From: Papaver somniferum
Lineage: Eukaryota; Streptophyta; Magnoliopsida; Ranunculales; Papaveraceae
NCBI RefSeq assembly: GCF_003573695.1
Contig: NC_039363.1
Span: forward strand, 158,374,406 to 158,438,405
Reading direction: 5' to 3'
Length of the DNA: 64,000 nt
The notes under the pieces were generated by a model. The model saw only the letters and a list, made by a program, of their open reading frames with translations. It was not told the DNA's origin and ran no database searches. Both the position numbers and the translations under genes were made by a program. Below are positions 1 through 12,558 of this stretch, one piece after another. Within the stretch, counting starts at the first letter, position 1; each line of letters begins with the position of its first letter.

Positions 1-46
1 GCTAAATCAAAAAGTCACCCAAACCATAAGGGTTCACAACAAGGTA

Positions 47-1628
47 CTAATGTACCTTGACAATTCCTATGGATTTCCTTAGATTTTCGAAAGTTGCTAT
101 ATCTAAGGGTTTAGTGAGAATATCAGCTAGCTGATGCTCGGATGGAACATACTCTAATTTTATAACACCATTCTCATATAACTCTCTAATAAAGTCATAT
201 ATGATATCTATGTGTTTAGTACGAGAATGTTCAACTGGGTTTTCATTCAATCGAATAGCACTTGTGTTATCACACAGTATGCTCATAGTTGAAATATTTA
301 TTCCATAGTCAATGAGCATTTTTTTCATACATAATAGTTGGGTACAACATGTACCATCAACAATATATTCTGCTTCACAGGTTTACAAGGACTGTGAATT
401 CTGTTTCTTGCTATGCCAAGCTATAATATTTTGACCAACATAGAAGCAACCAACAGAGGTGCTTTTACGATCTTCTACACATCCTGCCCAATCAACATCT
501 GAATAGGCAACAAGACTGTTGTTCGTATCCATGGAGTATGATAGACCATAATATACTATATCATTAACATATCTAATGATTCGTTTTACATCTTTGAGAT
601 GTGATTCTCTAGGATCTGCTTGAAATATAGCACAACATCTCACACTAAAAGCAATGTCAGGTCTTGTTGCAGTTAGATATAGAAAGCTCCCTGTCATAGA
701 TCTGTATAGTTTTTGATCTACTGATTTTTCACCTGGATTTGATTGAGGTTTTCCATTAGTTGGCATCGGAGTTGCCATAGGTGTTGCACCTTTTAGTTCA
801 AATTTTTCTACCAGATTCCTTGCATATTTTTCTTGAGAAAGTAGAATACTGTCTTTTTGTTGTTGTATTTGCATCCCAAGAAAATATGATAATTCTCTAA
901 CATTACTCATTTCAAATTCTCCACTCATAAGATTCAGGAATTCATCTGTTAGAGATTTTGAGTTGGATCCACAGATGATGTCATCTACATATATTTGCGC
1001 TACAAGAACATTTTTTCCACTCCATTTGGTGAAAAGTGTCTTATCAGCACCACCTCTAGAGAATCCTTTTTGAAGTAAGAAGGATGTCAGTTTATCATAC
1101 CAAGCTCTTGGATCTTGTTTTAGACCATACAAGGCCTTCTTAAGTTTAAAGACATAATCTGGGAATAACGTATCTTCAAATCCTTTAGATTGAGAAACAA
1201 ATACTTCTTCTTTTAAATCCCATTCAGAAATGCAGATTTAATATCCATTTGAAAGAGTTTTATCTTAAGATAACAAGCATAGGCAAGTAACAATCTTATT
1301 GATTCTAAGCGAGCAACATGAGCAAAAGTTTCATCAAAATCAATACCTTCAATTTGAGAATATCCTTGAGCAACAATCCTAGCTTTATTTCTGACAATCG
1401 TCCCAAATTCGTCTGATTTGTTCTTGTAGATCCACTTTGTCCAACGATTTTTACTCCTGGTGGCTTAGGAACAAGTTCCCACACTTCTTGTATTTTAAAC
1501 TGATTGAGTTCCTCGTTCATTGAGTTTACCCAAGAAGGTTCACTGAGTGCTTCCTCAACGTTTTTCGGCTCTATTGAAGAAAGAAAACATGAATAGTGAC
1601 AGAAATTCTGAATTTCTCTTCGATTCAT
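47..1628 (-). pseudogene. J pol: reverse transcriptase and RNase H (broken)
   Basis: Copia reverse transcriptase and RNase H, which copy the element RNA into DNA. 383-1132 holds the palm with [14 protein letters not shown] and an intact catalytic YVDDI, then the connection and the start of RNase H (SDVDWAGC). 47-328 holds the RNase H end with TKHIDI and EHQLADILTKPL. These two pieces are in one frame, separated by a single TAA just before CEAEY. 1305-1628 carries the N-terminal RT part, and between 1132 and 1305 the frame shifts, although ETFAHVARLESIRLLLA and QMDIKSAF can still be read. It is inactive as written because of several stops and frameshifts. The copia assignment is firm; the SIRE assignment is weaker. 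Confidence 0.88.
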
Positions 1629-1900
1629 AACTCTAGCGTTGGCATCTCCAATGATGTCTTCAGAAGAGTGTCTTTGATGTACCCATTTAACAGGTTTTTG
1701 GACAATATTTTCGGTATCATTGGGTTGTTCGACAATACTTTCATTATCGTCTTTATCATCCTGTCACTAATTAAAGGAACAACAGATGGTTCAACTTCAG
1801 TCTGTTTTTCCTTAATAATACTTTCAGATGGAGGAAGCTCTTCTGCAGTGTGATTGTCTTAGAAAAAATCGTTAATGTCATCAATAACCACATTAATTGA

Positions 1901-3115
1901 TTACATCATGACTTTGGTTCTGAGATTGTATACCCTGAAGGAACGACTGTCAGAAGCATAGCCAAGAAAAATTCCTTCATCACTTTTGGGATCAAATTTT
2001 CCTCTATGTTCTCTTTCTTTGAGAATATAACATTTGCTTCCAAAAACCCTTAAATAACTTCGATTGGGTTTTCTTCCATACCATAATTCATATGGGGTAT
2101 TTAGAGTTTTAGATCTTAAATAGACTTTGTTTATAAGATAACAGGTTGTTAATACAGCTTCCCCCCATAAGTATAATGGTAGGTTTTTATTATGAAGCAT
2201 TACTCTTGCCATTTCTTGAATATTTCTATTCTTTCTCTCAGCTACGCCATTTGTCCGAGGAATAACAGGAGCAGAGAATTGATGACTAATTCCAAGACTA
2301 TTACAGTATTCATATACTGTCGTATCGTTGAATTTTGTACCATGATCGCTTCTTATCTTCTTAAGCTTGCGACCTTGTTCATTTTGAATTTTATTCACAA
2401 TAATTTTGAACTCCTCAAGAGTGTCATTCTTGTGCTTCAGAAAAGCAACCTATGTGAATGGTGTGTAATCATCTACCATTACTAAAGCATACTTATTCCC
2501 TCCAACAGATGCTTGTTGGATTGGACCAAATAGATCCATATGAATAAGATCGAGAGGAGTACGAGTGGCTATGTCTCGAGAAATTTCGTGTGGAATTTTT
2601 CCTTGCTTACCCTTTTGGCATGCACCACAAACACCTTCTACTTTAGTGTTAATTTTTGAAACGCCTTTGACAAGTTCACGGTTAATGAGCTTTCCTAGCA
2701 TTCGGTAGTTGATATGACCAAAGAGTTCACGCCAAAAATGAGTTGACTCAACCTTAGTCAAGTTACAGTATAAATTGGATTGTATATCAAGGAGATAACA
2801 ATTATTCATACTTCTACGTCCTCGAAAAATTACTTTTTCGGACTTATCTTCGATATCACAAACTCTCATATTAAAGATAACTTTCTGACCTTTATCACAA
2901 ATTTGACTGACAGACAACAGATTAGCTTTCAGTCCTTTAACATAAACAACATCATCGATTTCGGAAATACCTGGAACTTTGATAATACCCTTTTTTCTAA
3001 TAAGATAACTGCTTCCATCTACGAAGGTCACTGATCCTCCTTTGTAGTCTTCTGTTTTTGTGAACCAAGAAAGATCACATGTCATATGTCTACTACATCC
3101 ACTATCTAGAACCAT
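1901..3115 (-). pseudogene. J pol: aspartic protease, GAG-pre-integrase and integrase (broken)
   Basis: 2450-3115 opens with the copia protease active site VLDSGCSRHMT. It continues into the GAG-pre-integrase zinc region (FGHINYRML ... CGACQKGKQ) and the first integrase catalytic Asp (HMDLFGP). After a frame break near 2400-2450, 1901-2398 carries the integrase core with RSDHGTKF (second Asp) and NGVAERKNRNI (catalytic Glu), then the KVFG-like segment RVFGSKC and FLGYASDSRSFRVYN. All three D-D-E positions are visible, but no single reading frame joins them. The order protease-integrase-RT is diagnostic for Ty1/copia rather than gypsy. Confidence 0.9.
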
Positions 3116-3224
3116 TGGAATGGTGAGGTTGTTTTAAGTGCAAATGCTCCAAGAAATTGTTCACCAGATTTAGGATGGTTTGTTAAGTTCTTAAAAAATT
3201 TCTTAACACGGTTAATCAGAAATT

Positions 3225-3536
3225 TTATAAAAAAATCTTCTGAATTAAACAATTCCATCCCTTTTGAAAACGGTTCCTGGTCTGACTCTTATTAGACTGT
3301 TTAATATGTCTGGATGAAACAATTGGGCATCCTTGAGAATCTTCTGAGTTAGAATCTTCTGTGTATTTCATCACTTTTCTATCAATCATGATATTACTGA
3401 TCTCATCAGTATATGACTGGTTCTGTTCAATCCTTTTATCTAGCATTTTAACAAGAGCAGAGGAATATTCTTCAGAGTCTTCTTTCAGACCATCTAAAAT
3501 CTTTAAAACGTTAATTGAATCGTTCATCTGATTCAA
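3225..3536 (-). pseudogene. J gag remnant
   Basis: About 103 codons lie between the primer site and the protease. Only a short, Asp/Ser/Asn-rich fragment is present, and I see no CCHC zinc knuckle, whereas a full copia gag is several hundred residues. The ORF begins about 55 bp downstream of the primer binding site, so most of gag was probably lost by internal deletion. It is identified by position; the sequence itself is not distinctive. Confidence 0.5.
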
Positions 3537-3590
3537 TTTCTTACAGGTTGGATCGCACCAAACAAAGATTGTTAGATCTTTTCGTGTTTG

Positions 3591-3605
3591 CCAGCTCTGA
3601 TACCA
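3591..3605 (-). other. J primer binding site (tRNA-iMet type)
   Basis: The - strand reads TGGTATCAGAGCTGG, two bases inside the LTR end. TGGTATCAGAGC is the standard primer site of plant copia elements, complementary to the 3' end of initiator tRNA-Met. It fixes the orientation of J (right to left) and the inner LTR boundary at 3608. Confidence 0.9.
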
Positions 3606-3607
3606 AT

Positions 3608-4743
3608 TGAAAAGACGAGGGTACCCAAATATACCTCAATCTAAAACTTTTCCAACATATAAGTCCTTTTTCCGAAAGTGATTCTCTATGGACTGAGTCG
3701 AGACAATACAACTAATCAGTTCACACTTCGTGTGATCGTCTATGGATACGAGATCGAGACAACACAACAACGAAGTATGTTTACTTGATAAAAGGTTTGG
3801 ACTTAAACAAACACAATAGGATTACTAATCAAGTAAATAGGAATTAACGTTTGTGTAATTTACTTTAAATTGTAATAAACATAATTATAATTGAGGAAAA
3901 TAAAATTAAATGACACAGCAAGATTTTGTTAACGAGGAAACCCCAAATGCAGAAAAACCCCGGGACCTTATCCAGAATTGAATACTCTCAGGATTAAACC
4001 ACTATACAAAATAAACTAACTTCGTATAGTTGAGACCAATCAACTAAACCTATTGTTCACCTAGTTCTTTCTGTATTCCCAAGCCTCCACTTATGAATAA
4101 GTCACGTACTTGTAACAATTCCTTTGGTTCGTATTCCAAACAGTAAAGGAACAACAAATATGTTTTGTAGCAACTCTCTTCAACCAAGTGGCGAGAGTTC
4201 GACAAAGGCTCTTCTGTTTATCTCAATAAACTCCTTCATCAGGTTGTAAGATCTATCTATCTTATTCTAAACTACCGAAGTATTTGTTAAGATTATGAAA
4301 TCAAATACTTTTAATCATAAATAATTATATTGATGCCGATCTACACAACTAATCAATCTAATATATCACAAGGATAAACCGATTATAGTTGGATCCTCTA
4401 TACCGAAATAAGTATTGTGCACACTAAAGATTATGAACCCTAAATCAGAAATTTTCAATATATTGTTTTTCTTCAAATCTTCTTATATCTTCAATAAACA
4501 CCTACACACAACAACTTGAATCTCTTGTGATCAATCACTCATAGAACGGAGTCTGTTAACAATGGATTATCACAAGACGTCTTTAGATCTACAAACAGTC
4601 TAAAGATCCATGTCGAAACTTCGATCTAGTTTGAGTGAATCTTATATTAGAAGAGAGTATTCTCAAGAATAAACAAACTAGGTGCAATCAAATTTCAACC
4701 ACCGTTAGTCAATCAAATCAATCGAAAACAAAAGATAAACCGC
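3608..4743 (-). repeat. J 5' LTR, inner piece (1 of 3)
   Basis: Non-coding, AT-rich sequence between the J primer site and the G1 insertion. It begins TGAAAAGACG, so on the - strand the LTR ends in CA. It stops at accgc (4739-4743), which is the TSD repeated at 22353-22357 on the far side of G1, so the LTR continues there. No conserved ORF. Confidence 0.72.
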
Positions 4744-6445
4744 TTTTTTGGTGTAAAAACTGATTCTGCTGTTTTTGGTAATTTGGGGTGTATTGATAAC
4801 GAGTTCAAACCCTAAACAAATGCACTGCAGGGGAATGCTTTTAGGTTCGAGAAATCAATCTGTAAGACTCTGGCCTAAACCAAGAAATGGCCGTTTCAGT
4901 ATCAATTCGATCACAAGGTGAAGGAGAAGGGTTGATCTTAGGGAGAGAAGCGGAGAAGGTGTATGAGATTAGAGTGTTGAATTATGAAGGTGTGGTGGTT
5001 TATGACTTGTGTATAAAAAAATGGTTTCTGGCTACTTGTGTTGATAACACTTGCGTTTTTTTGAAAATAGATTGAAAATCTATTTATACAAATCATTAGA
5101 GCGCAACCCTGATCTCATAGGAAGTGGAGGAAATTAAGTAGTGGAGTAATGAAGTTGTGTAAGAGGTAGTGATCGTTGCGTGATCACACCTTCACCCACT
5201 ACTCCATCATTACTAACCGTCCGTCTTTTCCTAATACGTTCTCGTAATGGGCGCTCTGCACGCTGTAAACCGCTAGACCAATACCCCAGTAAGCATCCCC
5301 CGGTTTGTGACATGCTTGATGTCTCGAATAAGTGGGTCAAGTCGTGGGACCCGCCGCGGAGAATAGCATGGCGCTATTAGGTGAAACAACTAAGTTTTTT
5401 ATGAGGCCAATATAAAATATTATATGTATTCGATGCATGTGAAATATCGCATTTAAGAAGCTCAAACTAATCGATGTGTATGAAGCATCGTTGTTTTAGA
5501 GCCTGATTGAATAAGTCGCGGACAAGCATCTTAAAGAAGACAACATGATCGATAACCTTTGGGTAATCATTTGAGGACCCTACGTTCAAGTCATTATTTG
5601 GCCGATAGCCTCATGTGGAAGAGCGATGTCCGGTCTTTACAATGTTGCTTTGATTGTTTTTGAAAAAAAATCCACACCATCCAACTAGGTTAGCAAAGTT
5701 GGATGGACGAGATGATTTGCGGCAATTGCATACTTCCATTGACGCAACTTTAGGATTGAGGAAGCCATGTGATCCACCCCTCTTTGGGCGTGTTTCGAGG
5801 CATTGAGCCCTAGTTTGTGTAGGCCGGTCAATCACGTGTAAAGGTGGGTCCACAGTGATCACGTTAACACCTTCGGGATCAATTAAATCTAGATATATGC
5901 CGCTCGTTTAGGCTGGCGAAGATGTATGGTTGTGATCAATTTGCGACAGTTATGTACTGTCGTGACCTAAATTAGGGTTTTTGAACACAACGCGTCTGCT
6001 CAAGTTTGTGCAAGCGGTCGAGCACCCTATAGGATTTCCATAGGCAAGTCGATAGTCCAAGGGGAAAGTGGGGCCGCTAACGACCATGCTGGCGCCTCTT
6101 TGATCATTCCAGGGAAGATCTCGGTTGTCCAACAAGGCTGGAAAAATTGGAAAGTTGTGATCGATTTGCGGCAGTAATGTGTTTCCGCAAGCACCGATTA
6201 AGGCTTCAAAGCAGCTGTGTCTACCCTAGTTCAATCGAAGACTTGGTGTGTTATCAATTCCCATGAGAAAATCAATTGGTAAGGGATAATATTGGGCCGG
6301 TGGAGAACGTATCGACATTTCCTTGATCGTTTGGAACGCGATCTAATCCATCCAACTAGGATGGCGAAGTTGGACGGATATGATGACTCTTGAGACCGTT
6401 TTTTACGGTCTTAGCTCGTTCGAGCTATTCTTGTACAACGCGATC
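4744..6445 (-). repeat. G1 3' LTR, piece 1 (interrupted by element A)
   Basis: Closely matches 19982-21680 of the right LTR along its whole length, from the gtaaaaactgatt start to the acgcgatc junction. The right copy begins TGTTTTGGGG and the left TTTTTTGGTG, so the terminal TG has mutated. The match breaks at 6446, where A enters, and resumes at 12559. A TATA-like site on the - strand lies near 5080-5090. Confidence 0.9.
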
Positions 6446-7867
6446 TAATGTAGTTTTATAGTGGTAAATAAATTCCGTTCAACTCGGACTTGTGTAGACT
6501 CGATTTCAGACTTAATAATAGAAAACAATAAAAATAAAGAATATATATATATACAAGGTTTGTCACAATGTCGAGAGATTACTGAGACTCGGGATTCCAC
6601 CAAACCTCATATCATGTGGTTCAAAAATCAATTCTTAGACAATTATAGCTCTTGTTTACTGACTCTAATTCTTTGCCAGGGTAGATTTTAAAAAAATTAA
6701 CTGTAAATCACTAGCATGATGCATCAAAAGAACTTAGACCAAGCATACATCATCATACGACTTCACAACTAATTAAGAAAAATCATAAAATGATTAAATT
6801 AATACAAAAAGTCATAAAATGAATTAAATATAATTACCACACGCATGAAATATGGCTTTCTCCGTCATCCCAGTGTTGGGGTTTAGCTCCTCATATTAAT
6901 CACTTGCTCAAAATACATGTTTGTTGCTCAAAAATTGATTAAAAGAGTGAAAGGTGTAAAGCAGCTGATTTGCAACAGCGTAAAAGTGTTACAGATCTCT
7001 GGTACAAAGAGGAACAATGATTAACTGTTGTATATAAACGTTACTGCTCTTCTGTTGTTGAACAACGATACTGTTCTGCGACTGTTTTTCGTGCGTCAAT
7101 GTTCTTCGTGTTCTTGAGCTGTGCAGCAGCAGCAACAGCAGAAACAGAGTTTGATACAACTCTGATTCCTTCTTCTCTGGCCCTCCTCAGGTCCCCAAAC
7201 TCCAGAAACCCCTTCTATATGACCCAAACAATCTATTTATATCAAAAATACCTATTAAGTCTCTCCCAAATCTTCCAAAATCTCTTCCCCTCTCTTCACG
7301 GCAAAGTTGCGGCAATTTCTTGTTTTAGAATTTCTACACGTTTCTGAGCTTTCCTTTTTATTCTAAGCTCTTCCTTAGATAGATACAAATCTTTGGGAAG
7401 GTTCATAGCACTTTAATCTCTCTAAAATTCCCTAAAACAGGTCACACACGTGACTTTCCATATATTTATGTTGTGATAAAAATTCGTCGATTGAGCCCAG
7501 TCTAATCGATTTCAACACCCATATCAGATTCCTAGACCCTAATCTGTTCTTCACTGACACAAATTTTCCCGCCTTTTTACCGAATTTGAATTTTGGAAGA
7601 TGACCTCCCCCTATCCAGTTCCGGTTTGCCAATAGTAGTTGCCATGGGGTCACCCCTTAGTAATTGAAGTGCCCCTTATCCACACTAAGGATCCGAATAG
7701 TAATTTTCTCCCACGAGCGCAAATACCACTTTTCGAGCCAATATTCTCGCAAAAGCTTATTTCTCCAAAAACACCTACAAAGACATAAAATAACCAAATA
7801 AGTACAGAATCGAGCACTAACAATATATACAATTGAGATCAAAATAGACACATAAATGCGTATATCA
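6446..7867 (-). repeat. A left LTR (3' LTR)
   Basis: Begins taatgtagttttatagtgg, an altered form of the TGATGTGG start seen in both B LTRs, and ends gtatatca just before the polypurine tract. The first 450 bp closely match the B LTRs; the rest is diverged and shorter. Compared with the right LTR it lacks about 66 bp between two gaccc/gaaccc motifs near 7539. A TATA-like site on the - strand lies near 7227-7240. Confidence 0.85.
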
Positions 7868-7869
7868 AA

Positions 7870-7882
7870 TACCCCCAAACTT
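7870..7882 (-). other. A polypurine tract
   Basis: The - strand reads AAGTTTGGGGGT immediately before the 3' LTR start. This is the plus-strand DNA priming tract and confirms the right-to-left orientation of A. Confidence 0.75.
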
Positions 7883-9116
7883 ATTATTTGCTAGTCCTCG
7901 AGCAAATCAAATCTAGAAAATAAAATCCTAACTCACTGTCGCAGGCATCGTTGATTGCATTTAGCGTATGCAATAATCCTTTAAACCCCTAGGTGTCTCT
8001 AGTGGCGGAGTGTTGTCTCCGGAGGGCTTACCAGAGGTATACCCACAAAACCTTTACTCCAGATCCTAGATATCTACGCAGAACCTTGGAAGGCACTAAA
8101 GAATCTCCTTGGTTGCTATACTTATTGACTACAGGAGGAAGTACCTTGATGCGAAATTCCAATTGTTGTACACGAGTTCGCACTCAAGCATACTAAAATT
8201 CATATGAAATGATAGAACTCTACTCAGATAGTCACACTATGGACATCAATATCCGGAGTCAAAACTAATCACATGGATAGATCAAGAAGATGGATATAGA
8301 GAAAAACATAGATGGTTTTGATGTTTACTAGGTGAACGGTGTTTCTCATATCTGTCTGAAGGCCTCCGCCAAAATGAACCTATCCTAATGGACTGAGATA
8401 CTATCTGACTAATATCAACACACTGGCATATACAAGGGAACCAGTGATTGATAATCCTAACTCTAGATCAACGCAACTGGCATATACAAGGGTTCCAGTG
8501 GTCGACTTTATTGAATTTATTCCAGTTGGTCTGATGGTCTGGTCTCAGTTTCTCTTTTTCTGTTTTCTTTTTTTTTCAACTCTGTTTTTTTTTTTTTTTT
8601 GTATCTCAATCACTCTAATTCACCCTAGCATTGGTAACAACTTGAATCGTGAGCCCCACCTAATCACTTAGAGAAACATAGTTTAAAAACAAAACAAAAT
8701 AAAAACAGAAGTGAAAAGGACTCAACGAGATGGTGAAACTATCATGTTATTTCTAACACCTGAGATCTGTGCTTTTATGAATAGACTCTTTAGATGTTGC
8801 CATCTAGTGAGATTGGTTCCTCAACTCCTACAACCAAAATGCTTCCATCCACTTAGATTGGTTAGTGCCATCCTTAATAGGGATAAATTTCTAGGCTCTG
8901 GAGTTTATTTATTGCAATGAAAAGGTAACAAAAAGTTCTACCCCACCCCCAAACTTAAATCTAACATTGTCCTCAATGTTTTAAAGATCAAATTAAAAGC
9001 ATGAACAAGGAGAAACTGTTACCATTTGAAGCAAAAGAGATAAGGAAAGATATTACCGTGTTGCATGAGAATGGGTTACCTCCCAAGAAGTGCTAAGTTT
9101 AACGTCTTCAGCCAGA
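7883..9116 (-). other. A internal non-coding region
   Basis: Between the ORF end and the purine tract I see no conserved coding sequence. It matches 25411-26650 of B closely, so it is part of the element. It includes homopolymer T runs (about 8565-8600) and a paired near-repeat 'actggcatatacaaggg' at about 8423 and 8478. Function unknown; it may act in packaging or priming. Confidence 0.7.
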
Positions 9117-10846
9117 CTAAGAAAGGATTAGGCACCTCATAGAATCATAAAGTAATAGCCGAAATATCTGTGGGTCATCAAAACCAAATAGAGATATCAC
9201 AAGTAAAATGAATCTGCAACATGCCAAGTAAATGAACAAATAAAGCACACCCTTGTCTAGTTTCCTGTTTAAGACAACTACATCTAGTTGTGGTTCAGGT
9301 TCAGGATCTATAACTGGGTCAAAATAAAATATTTTCATGGGTTGCATTTCCTCATAGGTTAGATCCAAATGTTCAGGTTTTAGAGTCTGGAAAAACTCAA
9401 ATAAAAACTTAGAAGCACATAATAATAACCTGAATAATTGAGGATCCTCTAAGTCAATAAGATTTGACTTACACGGCTGACCACAATGAGAGTGGTGATC
9501 TTCCTTAAACAAGTATGTCGACCCTAATCTCCTAAAGTAATTAGGTTTAGTCTCAAAACTTAATATTCGACACATTTGAAAATCAAACATTCCCACATTT
9601 GGAAGAAAAATATTTGGTGGGAAAACAAAGTCAATCTGGGTATCATAGCCTGGGAAACCACATCAACCAGAGGATGGGTTTCTAATAACTGAAATTTCTT
9701 GTGGACATCACTAGGTTCAGGAAAACGTGTATGAAGATAATCTTGTAAAATGGTTGAGGCACATATGTCAAGTCCCAAGTGAGGGACCTTTCTAAGAGTT
9801 AAATCACATGGAGAATGATAATCACCTCCAAACTTAGAGTTTTCAGTGTCTCTAGAAAGACCAGTCACAACTTCCCTAATTTCAAGGTCATCTAATTCAT
9901 GAAAATGGTCAACTGATTCTTCTAAGTCAGGTACATCCTCACTCATCTCGACGAGTTAATTTTCTTTTTCTAAGTCTATTGTTTCTAAATTGCTAGACTC
10001 AAAATATACTCGTTCCTCTAAACCATTATTAGCTTCGTAATCAAAAGGAAATACTACATCGTATAAAACGGGGGTATCTCTAGTCAAATCCTCGTCCTTT
10101 TGAATAGGTGAATAATTATTAAAATTATTTGGATTTGAACTAGAAATAATATTATTATTAAGCTCAATTGGAGTAGCAAATTCCTGATCACTATGCCTAT
10201 TTATTTCAAATTCTTCATCAACACTATCCTCATCATAATCATTATGATAACATGAAAATTGTTGAACCTCATCTAAACAACAAGTAGTGTTGCCAATTAT
10301 ATCCTCGTCATCTTGATTATTCAAATAACTATCCTCATTTTCAAGGGTACTATTGAAAACACTATATTGGAAATTAAGACTATCTTGAGCAGTTCTTTCC
10401 TGGGCCTCTAACAACATTTTTTGAGTCGACTCACATGACTTCCTTATTTTATCTAGGAAAGAAGGGTCACATGTTGCATTGCTTTTATTCATAACTAAGT
10501 TATTCATCTCAGCTGAACTATGTGTCGACTCAAGTAACTTTTGTGTCGACTTAGCTAACTTACATGCGGACTCTAGTAGAGGAGAATCGTACGACCGGTG
10601 GGCGTATGGATAGTAATTGGGCTCACCATGGTATGGACCATAACCTTCAAAAGGCTGATGTTCCCAAACACTATTCACACTATGGTCAAAGTAGTAACGT
10701 CCATTTTGAAACTCAGTCGGATATTCGTTGTATTGGCTATTGTAATACCAGTTCGGCATTCTATTGCAGGGGTGTGAGTTGTCACACAAAATAAAACCCA
10801 CTGACAGGGGATTCGTGGGTGGATGGAGTCTTACCTCCCGTACCAT
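9117..10846 (-). pseudogene. A internal ORF, unrecognised element protein (broken)
   Basis: I do not recognise a named domain. The N-terminus is Tyr/Asn-rich (start MPNWYYNSQYNEYP; an upstream in-frame ATG at 10846 adds about 29 residues). A helical middle follows, then an acidic stretch (DEDSVDEEFEI), then a C-terminal part with CRILSFETKPNYFRRLG and RLLLCASKFLFEFF. The part from 10846 to 9956 ends at a TAA where B reads through, and a one-base loss near 9650 shifts the frame relative to B. It lies where gag would lie, so a gag-like or accessory role is possible but unproven. B carries the same protein with different breaks, so it was probably one ORF of more than 500 codons. Confidence 0.6.
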
Positions 10847-11310
10847 ACGGGCGATGAACCGTTGAAGTCGACTCAGACCACCGACTCCAATGTCAGTGTA
10901 CGAACCCGAGGGGCCGAGACAGTATCGTAACTGTCGTCCTTCCCTGCAAACAGTTTATATTTAATTTTTTAACCCTTCCTTAGGGTTTCAAAATAATAAT
11001 AATTTTCAGTCTAAAAATAAAGTCCAAAAATAAAAATCTCCTAAAAGAAAAAGAAAAATTACAAAAATAAAATCCTATTTACAGTTTCTAAAAATAAACA
11101 AAATAACTATATACAAAATCTTCTTCTTCACTCCTTTCGGATTCCTCTTTTCTTTCCTTCTTTGCCGATGCTTTCCTTTTATAGAAAATTTTCTTTCCTT
11201 GTAGCTTTGCTCCAAATCTGAAAAGAATCGAAAAATACCCAAACGCGTAAAAAAGAACAAAAATAATAATAATAAAAATAGAAATAAACCTAAAACAAAT
11301 CTAAATACAA

Positions 11311-11329
11311 ATCCGCGTCGGCGGCGCCA
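11311..11329 (-). other. A primer binding site (tRNA-Asp-like)
   Basis: The - strand reads TGGCGCCGCCGACGCGGAT, beginning next to the right LTR. Athila/Tat elements commonly use a tRNA-Asp site starting TGGCGCCG; after nine bases this one departs from the usual form. B has the identical sequence. Confidence 0.7.
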
Positions 11330-11333
11330 AAAA

Positions 11334-12558
11334 TTTTCACTCAAAATTTTTTCCCTCAAACCTAAACCTAAAACAAATCTTAACAAGAATCATTCAAACA
11401 ATTTTCACTCAAGGCAAAACAATCATAAAAATAATTGCGATAAATAAATAAATAAGAATATACCACTTTTTGTTGGAAAAATAGCTTCCTCTATCGCCTC
11501 AGCAATGGGGTTTAGCTCCTCATATGAATCATTTGCTCAAAATACATGTTTGTTTCTCAAAAGTTGATTAGAAGAGTGAAAGGTGTAAAGCAGCTGATTT
11601 GCAACAGCGTAAAAGTGTTACAGATCTCTCATACAAAGAGGAACAATGATTAACTGTTGTATATAAACGTTATTGCTCTTCTGCTGTTGAACAACGTACT
11701 GTTTTGCAACTGTTTTTCGTGCGTCAATGTTCTTCGTGTTCTTGAGCTGTGCAGCAGCAGCAACAGAAACAGAGTTTGATACAACTCTGATTTCTTCTTC
11801 CCTGGCCCTCCTCAGGTCCCCAAAATCCATACACCCCTTCTGTATGACCCAAACAATATATTTATATCAAAAATACCGATTAAGTCTCTCCCAAATCTTT
11901 CAAAATATCTTCCCCTCTCTTCACGGCAAAGTTGCGGTAATTTCTTGTTTTAGAATTTCTACACGTTTCTGAGCTTTCCTTTTTATTCTAAACTCTTCCT
12001 TATATAGATACAAATCTTTGGGAAGGTTCATAGCACTTTAATATCTCTAAAATTCTCTAAAAAAGGTCACACACGTGACTTTCCATATATTTCTGTTGTG
12101 ATAAAAATCCGTCAATTGAGCCCAGTCTAATCGATTTCAACACCCATATCAGATTCCTAGACCCATAAGGAGTCTATCCTATGAAAATCAGAGGTTTAAT
12201 CGACCTCAAACTCATCCAAATCAAGAACCCTAATCTTTTCTTCACTGCCACAAATTTACCCGCCTTTTTACCGAATTTTAATTTTGGAAGATGACCTCCC
12301 CCTATCTAGTTCCGGTTTGCCAATAGTAGTTGCCCTGGGGTCACCCCTTAGTAATTGAAGTGCCCCTTATCCACACTGAGGATCCGAATAGTAATTTTCT
12401 CCCACGAGCGCAAATACCACTTTTCGAGCCAATATTCCCGCAAAAGCTTATTTCTCCAAAAACACCTACAAAGACATAAAATAACCAAATAACTACAGAA
12501 TCGAGCACTAACAATATATACAATTGAGATCAAAATAGACACATAAATGCGTCTATCA
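11334..12558 (-). repeat. A right LTR (5' LTR), with an altered inner end
   Basis: From about 11490 to 12558 it matches the left LTR strongly (shared run from tagcttcctc/ggctttctcc to ctatca). The first part next to the primer site does not. The roughly 400 bp that open the left LTR are missing and replaced by about 150 bp of A-rich sequence with short repeats (ttttcactcaa twice, cctaaaacaaatct also just upstream). LTRs are identical at insertion, so this end was rearranged later or during reverse transcription. Confidence 0.75.

Larger units (their letters stand above)
6446..12558 (-). mobile_element. Element A: pol-less Athila-like LTR retrotransposon inside the G1 LTR
   Basis: Flanked by the 5-bp TSD cgatc (6441-6445 and 12559-12563), which falls inside the otherwise continuous G1 LTR. 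The left LTR is 6446-7867 and the right about 11334-12558. Between them, on the - strand, are a primer site beginning TGGCGCCG, one unrecognised ORF region (10846-9117) and a purine tract of the TTTGGGGG type used by Athila/Tat elements. No RT, RNase H or integrase is visible, so it must have relied on enzymes from another element. The sister copy B is at 23522-30652. Confidence 0.85.

Noticed and set aside
4887..5075. 62-codon ORF repeated at 20129-20317
   Set aside because: Both copies lie in the two LTRs of G1, so the repetition only reflects LTR identity. No domain and no start or splice context.
7099..7347. ORF beginning with a signal-peptide-like hydrophobic stretch, also at 11727-11972
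   Set aside because: Part of the A LTRs; the hydrophobic look comes from T- and C-rich sequence.
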